Shown here piece by piece: positions 1 through 5,069 of a stretch of 5,069 nt of DNA. The DNA is from a bacterium UBP17_UBA6191 (GTDB lineage Bacteria; Muiribacteriota; UBA6191), in the NCBI GenBank assembly GCA_002422125.1, contig DITF01000066.1, positions 1-5,069 on the forward strand, in the 5' to 3' direction. A program made the position numbers and the translations under genes. Each line of letters opens with the position of its first letter. Positions within the stretch are counted from its first letter, which is position 1. The notes under the pieces are model-generated. The model had not been told where the DNA came from. It made no database searches and was given only the letters and a program-made list of their open reading frames with translations.

Positions 1-385
1 CGCTTGAATATCCTGTGGGTAGGTGCAAAATATAATTTCGATTTACAGTCTTTCCGGCTTGAATATATGTGAAACCAATGTCTTTATGGGTACCTGAAGC
101 CATCGGCAATGAATTGCCTAAATCTCTGGGCGGTGAAGGCTCCACAACGGCAACTGCACCAACTGGAGTAAGACCTGGGACTGGTGGTGATTTTGGCAAT
201 GTGACCGGATTTTGAACGGCCTGTTTTATATCTTTTAACAACTGTCGCCGCTGCTGCTTCGCGGCTTCCTTGGCCTGCTTCTCAATCTGCCTTTCGATTT
301 TTTTTTCTTGGGGACTTTTAGTGGGTGGACCCGCCAGTACGGGACAAACAAACATAGCCAATGATATTAGTACCTTTAACTTCAT
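1..385 (-). CDS. Exported protein, N-terminal part; probable PHB-depolymerase/esterase-type alpha/beta hydrolase (truncated by window edge)
   Basis: The first 128 residues are visible and the reading frame stays open to the left edge. Residues 1-18 form a typical Sec signal peptide: two lysines, a hydrophobic core, and VLA before Gly19. Residues 25-57 are very rich in Lys, Gln, Glu and Arg and probably form a charged helix. A Pro/Val-rich linker follows (about 58-95). Residues 112-126, containing RNYILHLPTGY, resemble the first strand of the LpqC/PHB-depolymerase and feruloyl-esterase families of alpha/beta hydrolases, where an Arg-x-Tyr strand leads into a Pro-x-Gly-Tyr turn. The catalytic serine, aspartate and histidine would lie beyond the window, so hydrolase activity is inferred from this short match only. 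The ATG start is supported by a strong ribosome binding site 7 bases upstream. It is the third gene of a minus-strand block, 48 bases after the TPR gene with no terminator between. Confidence 0.6.
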   Translation of the reverse strand, partial: MKLKVLISLAMFVCPVLAGPPTKSPQEKKIERQIEKQAKEAAKQQRRQLLKDIKQAVQNPVTLPKSPPVPGLTPVGAVAVVEPSPPRDLGNSLPMASGTHKDIGFTYIQAGKTVNRNYILHLPTGYSS

Positions 386-392
386 ATAGTTT

Positions 393-400
393 CCTCCTTA
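393..400 (-). promoter_or_regulatory. Strong Shine-Dalgarno site for the exported hydrolase-like gene
   Basis: On the minus strand this reads TAAGGAGG, ending 7 bases before the ATG at 385. It fixes the start of the gene, which is incomplete in this window. It suggests efficient independent initiation within the operon. Confidence 0.8.
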
Positions 401-433
401 ACAAATACATTGTAAAAAATATGGGCAATCGTT

Positions 434-1387
434 TCATCGCAAACTTTTTCTTAGCGATTTTCCATCCTGACTTTTTACAAAATCGCGGAGTTTTCTTCGG
501 CTAACGCTGTCCGTAAGCACATTTCCATAACGATAAAGTATCTCTTCTTTGATTTGATTCATTTCCTCATCACTTTGGGCACTTTTCCATCGTTTTATAT
601 AGGCATCATACTCTTTGACAAATTGTTCCTTGGTTAAACCCTGCAGAATCTCTTCTGAGCCCAAAGCCTTTAGGGCAATGGCATCGTATAGAGCTTTACC
701 ACCTGCTAGTTCAATTAAATTGTCCAAGGTAATATTGGCACTGGTTTCTGAATCCTTAAGACCAAATTCCCACTGAGCACAAAACTCTAAATCAAGCTCC
801 AGTGGAAAAAACTTCCTTGGAGCAGAAGTCGAGCTAACCGTGCACTGCCCATACTTCTCCTGTAACAGGCGCATTAGACGAGACAAAGAAATACTTAAAT
901 TCTCTGATTCAAGAGCAGAACGGGCACTCTGTAAAGCCTGAGTGTAGCTTCCAACTCGAAACCAATAGTGGGCAAGAATGGCCTGAAAGTCCGGCTCAAG
1001 AGCAAGTGTCCTGTCCAGACCCAACAAAATCTCCCGAGCCGCAGACAATCTATTTTTAGATACCTCAAACATGGCGCGAGCCAATTCTGTTTGCCAAGGG
1101 TACCGTGCTTTTGCACTTGCTTCTAGTTGCCGACATTTGCTGGCAAATGGTTCCGATGAAACCGACAAGCAATACAATACCGCCTGTGTCACCAGGCCTT
1201 GTGCGTATTCGCTTCTAGCCAAACCGTACCTCCAAGCAGGACTTTCTGGCTCAGAATTCAGAAGTCTGCGAAACTCTCTGGCGGCCTCTTGATAACGCTT
1301 GGCAAAAAAAAGTTTCTGGGCTGGATTTTCCTCCTCTGCCCAGTGGCAAACCAGGATTTGCCAAAACAATACGAATAATCTGACCAT
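434..1387 (-). CDS. Exported TPR-repeat protein of unknown function
   Basis: The product is 317 residues from the ATG at 1387. The N-terminus has Arg3 followed by a hydrophobic stretch (about residues 4-15) and then HWA-EEEN, so it looks like a signal peptide and the protein is probably periplasmic. After it come at least two tetratricopeptide-type helical hairpins: one around residues 22-65 (pattern with KRYQEAAREFRRLL, then WRYGLARSEYAQG) and one around residues 135-165 (HYWFRVGSYTQALQSARSAL). The C-terminal third is helical and charged and has no domain I recognise. TPRs are protein-binding scaffolds, so a role as an envelope assembly or partner protein is inference. Starts at 1420 (GTG), 1417 and 1411 are also in frame and would overlap the CheD-like gene. 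None has a good ribosome binding site. I chose 1387 because it gives the most compact signal peptide and begins 7 bases after the upstream stop, which suits translational coupling. Confidence 0.75.
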   Translation of the reverse strand: MVRLFVLFWQILVCHWAEEENPAQKLFFAKRYQEAAREFRRLLNSEPESPAWRYGLARSEYAQGLVTQAVLYCLSVSSEPFASKCRQLEASAKARYPWQTELARAMFEVSKNRLSAAREILLGLDRTLALEPDFQAILAHYWFRVGSYTQALQSARSALESENLSISLSRLMRLLQEKYGQCTVSSTSAPRKFFPLELDLEFCAQWEFGLKDSETSANITLDNLIELAGGKALYDAIALKALGSEEILQGLTKEQFVKEYDAYIKRWKSAQSDEEMNQIKEEILYRYGNVLTDSVSRRKLRDFVKSQDGKSLRKSLR

Positions 1388-1394
1388 ACTATGG

Positions 1395-1880
1395 CTAGCC
1401 AGGGGCAACATCTTCATCACGACGACCCAGACGACGCAAAAGGACTACTCCCGTATCCGAAGTAATTTTTAACTCTCTGCCCCAGGTTCCGCCCACATCA
1501 TAGGCAACTGGGGTAAGAGAAAACGAGCGCAAAATCTGCTGGGCCCGCATTACATTATCCAAACCTGCCGTTTGAACTGCTTGTGATCCCCTAGGGGTGC
1601 TGGCTCCCCCAAAAATCTTGATTGCAAGCTCTTGTAAATCAATACCTTGCTGTAAGTAAATCTCAAAGGCACAGTCAAAGGCCCGGTCCAGATAACGAAA
1701 AGAAGGTTCTGCATACTCATCTTGACAAGTGCTGGGCAAATCACTATGGAAAATTACACTCTGATTTGAATTGGGGTGCAGAATCAATACAACCAGTCCC
1801 GTGCCAACCGTCGCCAAAATGTCCAGAGGTTCAGTACCGTGGTAAAATACGCCTGGCTTCAGATGTAAAACTGGCAACAC
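1395..1880 (-). CDS. CheD-family protein lacking the catalytic cysteine (probable pseudoenzyme)
   Basis: The product is 161 residues, close to the usual CheD size. CheD is a cytoplasmic chemoreceptor glutamine deamidase that also binds the phosphatase CheC. The family signature is visible: KIFGGAS at 88-94, the Gly-x-x-Asn turn at 106-109 before a helix, and DVGGTWGRELKI at 128-139 followed by TGVVLLRRLG. In a gapless alignment to my memory of Thermotoga CheD, the active-site segment is LATVGTGLVV (22-31). There the catalytic Cys position is Gly28 and the Thr position is Leu22, while the active-site His is kept as His45 (FHSDLP). The only nearby Cys is Cys52, after the His. The GTG start at 1880 is chosen for its GGAGGTGA site 7 bases upstream and because it matches the family N-terminus. 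The frame stays open to 2030, but that extension has no family similarity and covers the divergent promoter region. It is first in the block with the TPR and hydrolase-like genes; no che gene is adjacent. Confidence 0.85.
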   Translation of the reverse strand: MLPVLHLKPGVFYHGTEPLDILATVGTGLVVLILHPNSNQSVIFHSDLPSTCQDEYAEPSFRYLDRAFDCAFEIYLQQGIDLQELAIKIFGGASTPRGSQAVQTAGLDNVMRAQQILRSFSLTPVAYDVGGTWGRELKITSDTGVVLLRRLGRRDEDVAPG

Positions 1881-1887
1881 AAAAAAC

Positions 1888-1895
1888 TCACCTCC
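1888..1895 (-). promoter_or_regulatory. Shine-Dalgarno site fixing the GTG start of the CheD-like gene
   Basis: The minus strand reads GGAGGTGA, a near-perfect anti-16S match, 7 bases before the GTG at 1880. It argues against the upstream in-frame ATG at 2030, which would add 50 unconserved residues. Confidence 0.8.
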
Positions 1896-1921
1896 GCAAC
1901 GGTTGAAGACCCCTAGTGTAT

Positions 1922-1964
1922 CAAAACCGATTGAGGAAAATAAGCCAAACACGCAGGTTTTGGC
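1922..1964. repeat. Overlapping inverted repeats in the CheD-like/endonuclease divergent region
   Basis: CAAAACC at 1922-1928 is the exact reverse complement of GGTTTTG at 1956-1962. A second arm, GCCAAAC at 1944-1950, pairs with GTTTTGGC at 1957-1964 with one bulged T and a 6-base loop. The two share the same right arm, just upstream of the proposed -35 element of the endonuclease gene. They could be an operator or chance. No function is shown. Confidence 0.3.
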
Positions 1965-1966
1965 CC

Positions 1967-1994
1967 TTGACGATCTTAAAATTATCATTATTAT
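1967..1994 (+). promoter_or_regulatory. Candidate sigma70-type promoter of the endonuclease gene
   Basis: TTGACG (1967-1972; 5 of 6 to the -35 consensus) is followed after 16 bases by TATTAT (1989-1994; 5 of 6 to the -10 consensus). A transcript would begin near 2001, leaving a leader of about 28 bases with an AAGGAG ribosome binding site at 2018-2023, 5 bases before the ATG. Confidence 0.55.
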
Positions 1995-2019
1995 CGTGAA
2001 GCTTTGCATATATACACAA
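1990..2019 (-). promoter_or_regulatory. Weak candidate promoter for the CheD-like operon
   Basis: On the minus strand, TTGTGT (2019-2014) is separated by 18 bases from GATAAT (1995-1990). The -10-like element is 5 of 6 but the -35 is poor. It would overlap the -10 element of the divergent endonuclease promoter, so the two would compete for polymerase. A second GATAAT lies 9 bases further on (1986-1981). The region is AT-rich, so the match may be chance. Confidence 0.3.
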
Positions 2020-2028
2020 GGAGCTTGC

Positions 2029-2868
2029 ATGAAAAAAATAATCGGAGCGGCAGCAATTAGCTTTCAACTGATGGACCCAATGGGATTTGCTGTGGACATG
2101 GCACAGCAGGAAAACCACTTTCGCGAACTATATGGAATTGAGGTTCAAGCTGAATCCAGCTCCTCATATTATGCCGATGCCGAAGGATTAAAAGGCCGCC
2201 AGCTATTTGATGCCCTGCATGAAATCACCGGCAGAAACTACCGCAGTTTCAGCTACGGTGAAGCTAGAGACATTCTGTACAATAAGGCAGATAACCAGAA
2301 CGGCAAAGTATATGCCCACTATTCTGATCTATGGGTAAGTGGCAAAGGTCGTGACTGGAAAGAGCAGGGTGATGCCAATCGTGACGGAACCGGTAATGAC
2401 TTCATAAACTGTGAGCACATCTGGCCACAAAGCAAATTTGGAAAGTCCTTACCGATGGTATCCGATATCCACCACCTCTTTTCAACTTTTTCCAAGCCCA
2501 ATGGTATGCGAAGCCATTATGCCTTTGGTGAGGTAAGCCGCTCCCTTTACAGTACATCGGCTGGCTCTAAACTCGGAGAAGGGCAAATTTTTGAACCCGC
2601 TGATACAGCTAAAGGCAATGTGGCCCGTGCCATGTTGTATTTTTATACCCGCTACCACAATAAAAACATCTGGTCACAAAACACCAGCAAGAGCGAGTTC
2701 TTTTTTGACAACCTAGAGACATTTATGCGCTGGCATGAAGCTGATCCAGTGGATGAAAAAGAAATCCACAGAAACGAAACAATTTTTCAACACCAGAGAA
2801 ATCGTAATCCTTTTATAGATAGACCAGAATTTGTAACTCAGATTGGAGTTGATGGGTTTGCCCGTTAA
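2029..2868 (+). CDS. Secreted/periplasmic endonuclease I family nuclease (EndA/NucM/Vvn type)
   Basis: The product is 279 residues. The ATG follows AAGGAG by 5 bases. The family comprises metal-dependent beta-beta-alpha nucleases that cut DNA (some also RNA) non-specifically, outside the cell or in the periplasm. Conserved blocks appear in order: an N-terminal helical region (about 54-100) ending in VYAHYSDLWV; the core NCEHIWPQS (127-135), where His130 is the likely general base and Glu129 a likely metal ligand; SDIHHL (145-150); NGMR (158-161), whose Asn is a likely metal ligand; EGQIFEPADTAKGNVARAML (184-203); and a C-terminal block with DPVDEKE, RNE and RNRNPFIDRPE (239-267). All core residues are present, so it should be active. 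The first 20-25 residues (MKKIIGAAAISF...) look like a signal peptide, although Asp16-Pro17 makes the core unusual. The gene has its own promoter candidate and terminator, so it is probably monocistronic. Likely roles are nutrient or phosphate recovery from external DNA, or defence against incoming DNA. Confidence 0.93.
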   Translation: MKKIIGAAAISFQLMDPMGFAVDMAQQENHFRELYGIEVQAESSSSYYADAEGLKGRQLFDALHEITGRNYRSFSYGEARDILYNKADNQNGKVYAHYSDLWVSGKGRDWKEQGDANRDGTGNDFINCEHIWPQSKFGKSLPMVSDIHHLFSTFSKPNGMRSHYAFGEVSRSLYSTSAGSKLGEGQIFEPADTAKGNVARAMLYFYTRYHNKNIWSQNTSKSEFFFDNLETFMRWHEADPVDEKEIHRNETIFQHQRNRNPFIDRPEFVTQIGVDGFAR

Positions 2869-2902
2869 TATCTGAGTTTGTTGGTACTGGTTTGCCGACT
2901 TC

Positions 2903-2938
2903 AGCCCCGTTAAAATCTTGATTTTACGGGGCTTTTTT
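2903..2938 (+). terminator. Rho-independent terminator of the endonuclease gene
   Basis: The left arm (2903-2916) begins AGCCCCG and the right arm (2921-2933) ends CGGGGCT. They pair over about 13 bases with one bulged T and a CTTG loop, followed by a run of six T (2933-2938). It begins 34 bases after the endonuclease stop. The other strand has no T run, so it works in one direction only. Confidence 0.9.
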
Positions 2939-2978
2939 GATCCTAACAGCCTGTACAGATCCTGCCGATGATCGTCTT

Positions 2979-4391
2979 GTGAAACAAAGAGAATTACAAA
3001 TTCAACTATTGCCACTGGTTTTGTGTGCTCTTGGAAGTACTGTGTTTTCCAATACCCAACCATCCGACATCAGTCTTTTGAGAGAATCAAATGCCCTGAT
3101 GATTCAGAAGTTGTTTGACATGCAAACGGAGATCGAACTACTGCAAGCCAGCTTAGACCAAAACGGGGCCGTCAATGAAGTCCAATCCCCAGCACAAGCC
3201 AAGGCATCTGGTGATTTTATGGACAAGTTAAAAGCCACCGGAGAAATTCGGCATCGTTTTGAGAATCGCGACTTTGGTTCGACTTTGGGGGTAACCCCAG
3301 CCGATGAGAGCTTTTTTTCGCAAAGGGCCAGAATTACTCTCTCTGGTGAGCTCAGGGAAAATCTCAAGTTTGATATGCAGCTCATGGATCTTAGACAGTG
3401 GGGCAGTAACCGCAGTGTCTTACGAAATAACAATGACGACTTTACTGGTGTTCAGTTGCTACATGTAACTCATACGGACTGGATCGACAATGCAGATGTC
3501 ATCCTAGGCCGGCAAAAACTATCCTTTGGGGATAGTCTGGTGTTAAGTCATGGCAACTGGGTTAGCCGCCCGGCCACATTTGATGGAGTCCGGGTACACA
3601 AAAGAAGAGGCCGTGATCAGGAGAGTGTGGACTTTTTTTACACCAAGGTGAATGCTGGTCCTATTGCTAATCGTGCCAATGGCGATGATGTAGACCTAGG
3701 TGGAATTTACGCCCATTTCCAGCCGGGAGAAAATATCGGTTGGGCCAGCTATGGCCTGATTCGTCGCGACGGTGTCTTAGATGAAACCCGTTACCAGTTA
3801 GGAGTTGAGGGTACATTTAAACGCCATAAAATGGATTATGAGCTGCATCTGGCAATGCAGGAGGGAGCTATTGGAGCCCGTGATATTGGGGCCAATTTAA
3901 AGAAAATCTCGGCCCGATACACAACTAAAAGTGCCAAACAACACCGTGTTTATAGCCATTATTATCAGGCAAGCGGAGACACAAACCCTCTGGACAACAA
4001 ATCAGAGAGCTGGGATCCAATGTACGGAACCAGACATGGACGATTTGGGATTGCCGATCACTTTCGTCTCTCAAATCTGACTTCTTTTCAAGTAGGCATG
4101 GACTACAAACCGCAGCGGGACACCAAGGTAGAGATTTCCGTGACCGACATTGGCCTTGACTCTCCCAATGACCGGATTATGAACAGCTATGGGATCAATA
4201 CCGTAAATCCAGGCTCAGGACTAACTGATGTCGGTTGGGAATTTGGTGTAAGCTGGCATCAGCAACACCAGAAAGATCATGCCTGGTTTGCGGGCTTCTC
4301 CAGATTTGATGGAGCCGAAGCATCCAAGCGCTTCCTGCAGGGGCTAGATGGGGCTAATTTCCTTTACGCTGGCTCCGAACTTAGTTTCTAG
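2979..4391 (+). CDS. Alginate-export-type (AlgE-like) outer-membrane beta-barrel porin
   Basis: The product is 470 residues from the GTG at 2979. The first 24 residues (MKQRELQ, then a hydrophobic core ending STVFS) are a Sec signal peptide. Residues about 30-62 are heptad-like (LLRESNALMIQKLFDMQTEI) and probably form a short coiled coil. A linker follows, then a barrel from about residue 85. Alginate-export family hallmarks are GEIRHRFE (88-95), QRARITLSGELRENLKFDMQ (115-134) with DLRQWG, GRQKLSFGD (177-185), the TFDGVR strand (200-205), ASGDTNP (331-337) and WDPMYG...GRFGIADHF (345-362). The last residue is Phe, as expected for outer-membrane insertion. The family includes Pseudomonas AlgE, an anion-selective exporter, and many uncharacterised porins; the substrate cannot be read from sequence and no alginate genes are visible. 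The frame opens with TTG at 2937, but that codon lies in the upstream terminator and spoils the signal peptide. I see no good ribosome binding site or promoter before 2979. Confidence 0.85.
   Translation: MKQRELQIQLLPLVLCALGSTVFSNTQPSDISLLRESNALMIQKLFDMQTEIELLQASLDQNGAVNEVQSPAQAKASGDFMDKLKATGEIRHRFENRDFGSTLGVTPADESFFSQRARITLSGELRENLKFDMQLMDLRQWGSNRSVLRNNNDDFTGVQLLHVTHTDWIDNADVILGRQKLSFGDSLVLSHGNWVSRPATFDGVRVHKRRGRDQESVDFFYTKVNAGPIANRANGDDVDLGGIYAHFQPGENIGWASYGLIRRDGVLDETRYQLGVEGTFKRHKMDYELHLAMQEGAIGARDIGANLKKISARYTTKSAKQHRVYSHYYQASGDTNPLDNKSESWDPMYGTRHGRFGIADHFRLSNLTSFQVGMDYKPQRDTKVEISVTDIGLDSPNDRIMNSYGINTVNPGSGLTDVGWEFGVSWHQQHQKDHAWFAGFSRFDGAEASKRFLQGLDGANFLYAGSELSF
4388..4391. other. Shared CTAG: overlapping stop codons of convergent genes
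   Basis: CTAG is self-complementary. It gives TAG to the porin gene on plus (4389-4391) and TAG to the Hpt gene on minus (4390-4388). There is no intergenic space or terminator between the genes, so each transcript must run into the other. Confidence 0.9.
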
Positions 4392-4735
4392 TTGTATTCG
4401 TCCAAAAAGGCCGATAACGCTTCCATTAGTTCTACAAATGCCTTGCGCAGGGCTTCCAAACTTTCGGTACCTGGAATGCCCTTGGAATCCAGAGTCTGCT
4501 CAATGGATCCAGCCGCCCTTTGACAATTGTCGGCACAGATATTAAGACACACACCTTTGATGGCATGAGAAACTCTGCGCACCTGATTCCAGTCCAATCT
4601 AAGCAGGGCCTCCTCAAATTTTTGCATCTGATTGGTCAAATCTTCACGAGCCAAAGAAACTATGTCGAGCATCAGGGCTAGGTCCTCCCCAAGATACTCC
4701 GAGAACCTCTCACGACAAAAAATAGAATCTTGCAA
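4388..4735 (-). CDS. Hpt-domain histidine phosphotransfer protein
   Basis: The product is 115 residues and is essentially one Hpt domain. Hpt proteins carry a phosphoryl group on a histidine between receiver domains in multistep two-component relays in the cytoplasm. The signature SHAIKG is at 56-61, with His57 the predicted phosphorylation site and Lys60-Gly61 conserved. The preceding helices (FSEYLGEDLALMLDIV, then LTNQMQKFEEALLRLDW) and the following CADNCQRAAGSIEQTL match the four-helix bundle. There is no kinase or receiver domain in the protein or in the window, so its partners are unknown. The TTG start is the only start codon in the open frame that keeps the first helix. It has AAGGGAG upstream with a 5-base gap. 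The gene converges on the porin gene with overlapping stops and diverges from the nucleotidyltransferase-type gene. Confidence 0.85.
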   Translation of the reverse strand: MQDSIFCRERFSEYLGEDLALMLDIVSLAREDLTNQMQKFEEALLRLDWNQVRRVSHAIKGVCLNICADNCQRAAGSIEQTLDSKGIPGTESLEALRKAFVELMEALSAFLDEYN

Positions 4736-4760
4736 CTCAACTCCCTTACATCAGGTAATC

Positions 4761-4801
4761 CCATGATAGCCAATTACGGGGAATTACGCAAAAAATCATG
4801 G
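4761..4801. repeat. Inverted repeat CCATGAT...ATCATGG between divergent Hpt and nucleotidyltransferase-type genes
   Basis: CCATGAT at 4761-4767 and ATCATGG at 4795-4801 are perfect reverse complements, 27 bases apart. One arm covers most of the candidate -10 of the Hpt gene and the other the TG of the extended -10 of the divergent gene. Between them AATTACG occurs twice, 10 bases apart (4772 and 4782). It may be a shared operator. Seven bases is short enough to be chance. Confidence 0.35.
4763..4791 (-). promoter_or_regulatory. Candidate promoter of the Hpt gene
   Basis: On the minus strand, TTGCGT (4791-4786) is followed after exactly 17 bases by TATCAT (4768-4763). The -10 is 5 of 6 to consensus and the -35 is 3 of 6. 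Transcription would start near 4755, about 20 bases before the TTG start codon. Confidence 0.4.
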
Positions 4802-4807
4802 TATATT
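4799..4807 (+). promoter_or_regulatory. Candidate extended -10 promoter of the nucleotidyltransferase-type gene
   Basis: TGGTATATT is an extended -10 element (TG, one base, then TATATT with 5 of 6 matches). No -35 is seen at 16-18 bases. The ATG begins only 6 bases after the hexamer, so the transcript would start at or next to the start codon. Confidence 0.45.
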
Positions 4808-4813
4808 CCTACT

Positions 4814-5069
4814 ATGAATCTTAGCAGCCTAGAATCCTACCTGAACTCTCAAAAGCCCTTGCTGGATTTCCTCTTGTTTCTGAAAAAATATACCAAAGCA
4901 AATGCATCTGTTTATCTGGTAGGAGGATTGATTCGCGATTGTCTGCGCGGGGACTTTTCCTTCAAAGACATTGATGTCATGGTCGATTTAAGCTCGGAAT
5001 CCGAACTTTTACAAAGTCTTGGTCTGCTCAAATCAAATGGTGTTATTCGCTTCTGGCAAAAAGTTGGCC
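4814..5069 (+). CDS. tRNA nucleotidyltransferase / poly(A) polymerase family protein, N-terminal part (truncated by window edge)
   Basis: The first 85 residues are visible and the frame is open to the right edge. Residues 33-58 carry the class II nucleotidyltransferase head signature: VYLVGGLIRDCLRG, then FKDIDVMVD, with the Gly-Gly, Arg-Asp and Asp-x-Asp motifs; Asp52 and Asp54 are the predicted metal-binding catalytic residues. The family adds CCA to tRNA 3' ends or poly(A) tails to RNA in the cytoplasm. The residues that separate the two activities lie further on, so CCA-adding enzyme versus PcnB cannot be decided here. About 32 residues precede the signature, a helical lead such as many family members have. 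The ATG at 4814 has no Shine-Dalgarno site but sits 6 bases after an extended -10 element. The ATG at 4798 is out of frame and closes after 8 codons. Confidence 0.85.
   Translation, partial: MNLSSLESYLNSQKPLLDFLLFLKKYTKANASVYLVGGLIRDCLRGDFSFKDIDVMVDLSSESELLQSLGLLKSNGVIRFWQKVG

Noticed and set aside
1071..1292. Plus-strand open frame of 73 codons
   Set aside because: Antisense shadow of the TPR gene with no recognisable protein features.
1622..1906. Plus-strand open frame of 94 codons
   Set aside because: It lies antisense to the CheD-like gene, shows no family motif and reads as a shadow of that gene.
1903..2028. N-terminal extension of the endonuclease frame starting at 1903
   Set aside because: The ATG at 2029 has an AAGGAG site at proper spacing and starts a signal peptide; the extension would be untranslated leader and promoter sequence.
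1881..2030. N-terminal extension of the CheD-like frame up to an ATG at 2030
   Set aside because: The extra 50 residues match nothing in CheD, overlap the divergent promoter region, and the GTG at 1880 has a near-perfect ribosome binding site.
2937..2978. TTG start of the porin frame at 2937, with LTAC resembling a lipoprotein box
   Set aside because: The start codon is in the T run of the terminator, and the Cys at residue 6 is too near the N-terminus, with no hydrophobic core before it, for a lipoprotein signal. The GTG at 2979 gives a normal signal peptide.
2713..3433. Minus-strand open frames at 2713-3063 and 3104-3433
   Set aside because: They lie opposite the endonuclease end, terminator and porin gene and have no motifs or ribosome binding evidence.
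4348..4545. Plus-strand frame of 65 codons across the porin/Hpt junction
   Set aside because: It overlaps two well-supported genes in other frames and has no domain signal.

Overview
The window comes from a Gram-negative bacterium with moderate GC (an eye estimate in the mid-40s percent). It encodes an outer-membrane beta-barrel protein ending in phenylalanine, several exported proteins with signal peptides, and signalling proteins of the chemotaxis and phosphorelay type (a CheD-family protein and an Hpt protein). Gene order and protein style would fit a delta-proteobacterial or Bdellovibrionota/Oligoflexia-like organism. That placement is a guess from general impression and cannot be proved from 5 kb.

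Layout. On the minus strand, 1880 down to 1 is a three-gene operon-like block: a CheD-family protein (1395-1880), an exported TPR protein (434-1387) and the N-terminal part of an exported protein that looks like the start of a PHB-depolymerase-type esterase (385 down past the left edge). The genes are 7 and 48 bases apart with no terminator between them. A 148-base divergent intergenic region (1881-2028) separates this block from a plus-strand secreted endonuclease I (2029-2868), which ends at a clear rho-independent terminator (2903-2938). Next, on plus, is an alginate-export-type (AlgE-like) outer-membrane porin (2979-4391). It meets the minus-strand Hpt gene (4388-4735) tail to tail, and their stop codons overlap in one CTAG. 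A second divergent intergenic region (4736-4813) leads to a plus-strand gene of the tRNA nucleotidyltransferase/poly(A) polymerase family that runs off the right edge.

How the genes relate. The nuclease, the porin and the hydrolase-like protein act outside the cytoplasm and suggest breakdown and uptake of external polymers (DNA, possibly polyesters, anionic saccharides), but no shared pathway can be shown. The most notable point is the CheD homologue. It has the CheD fold signature along its length but lacks the catalytic cysteine (and, in the gapless alignment, the threonine) of CheD deamidases. It sits next to envelope genes, not chemotaxis genes, so it may be a repurposed, non-catalytic CheD. 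No CRISPR array, tRNA, rRNA or insertion sequence is visible. Every stretch over 300 bases is occupied by a gene.
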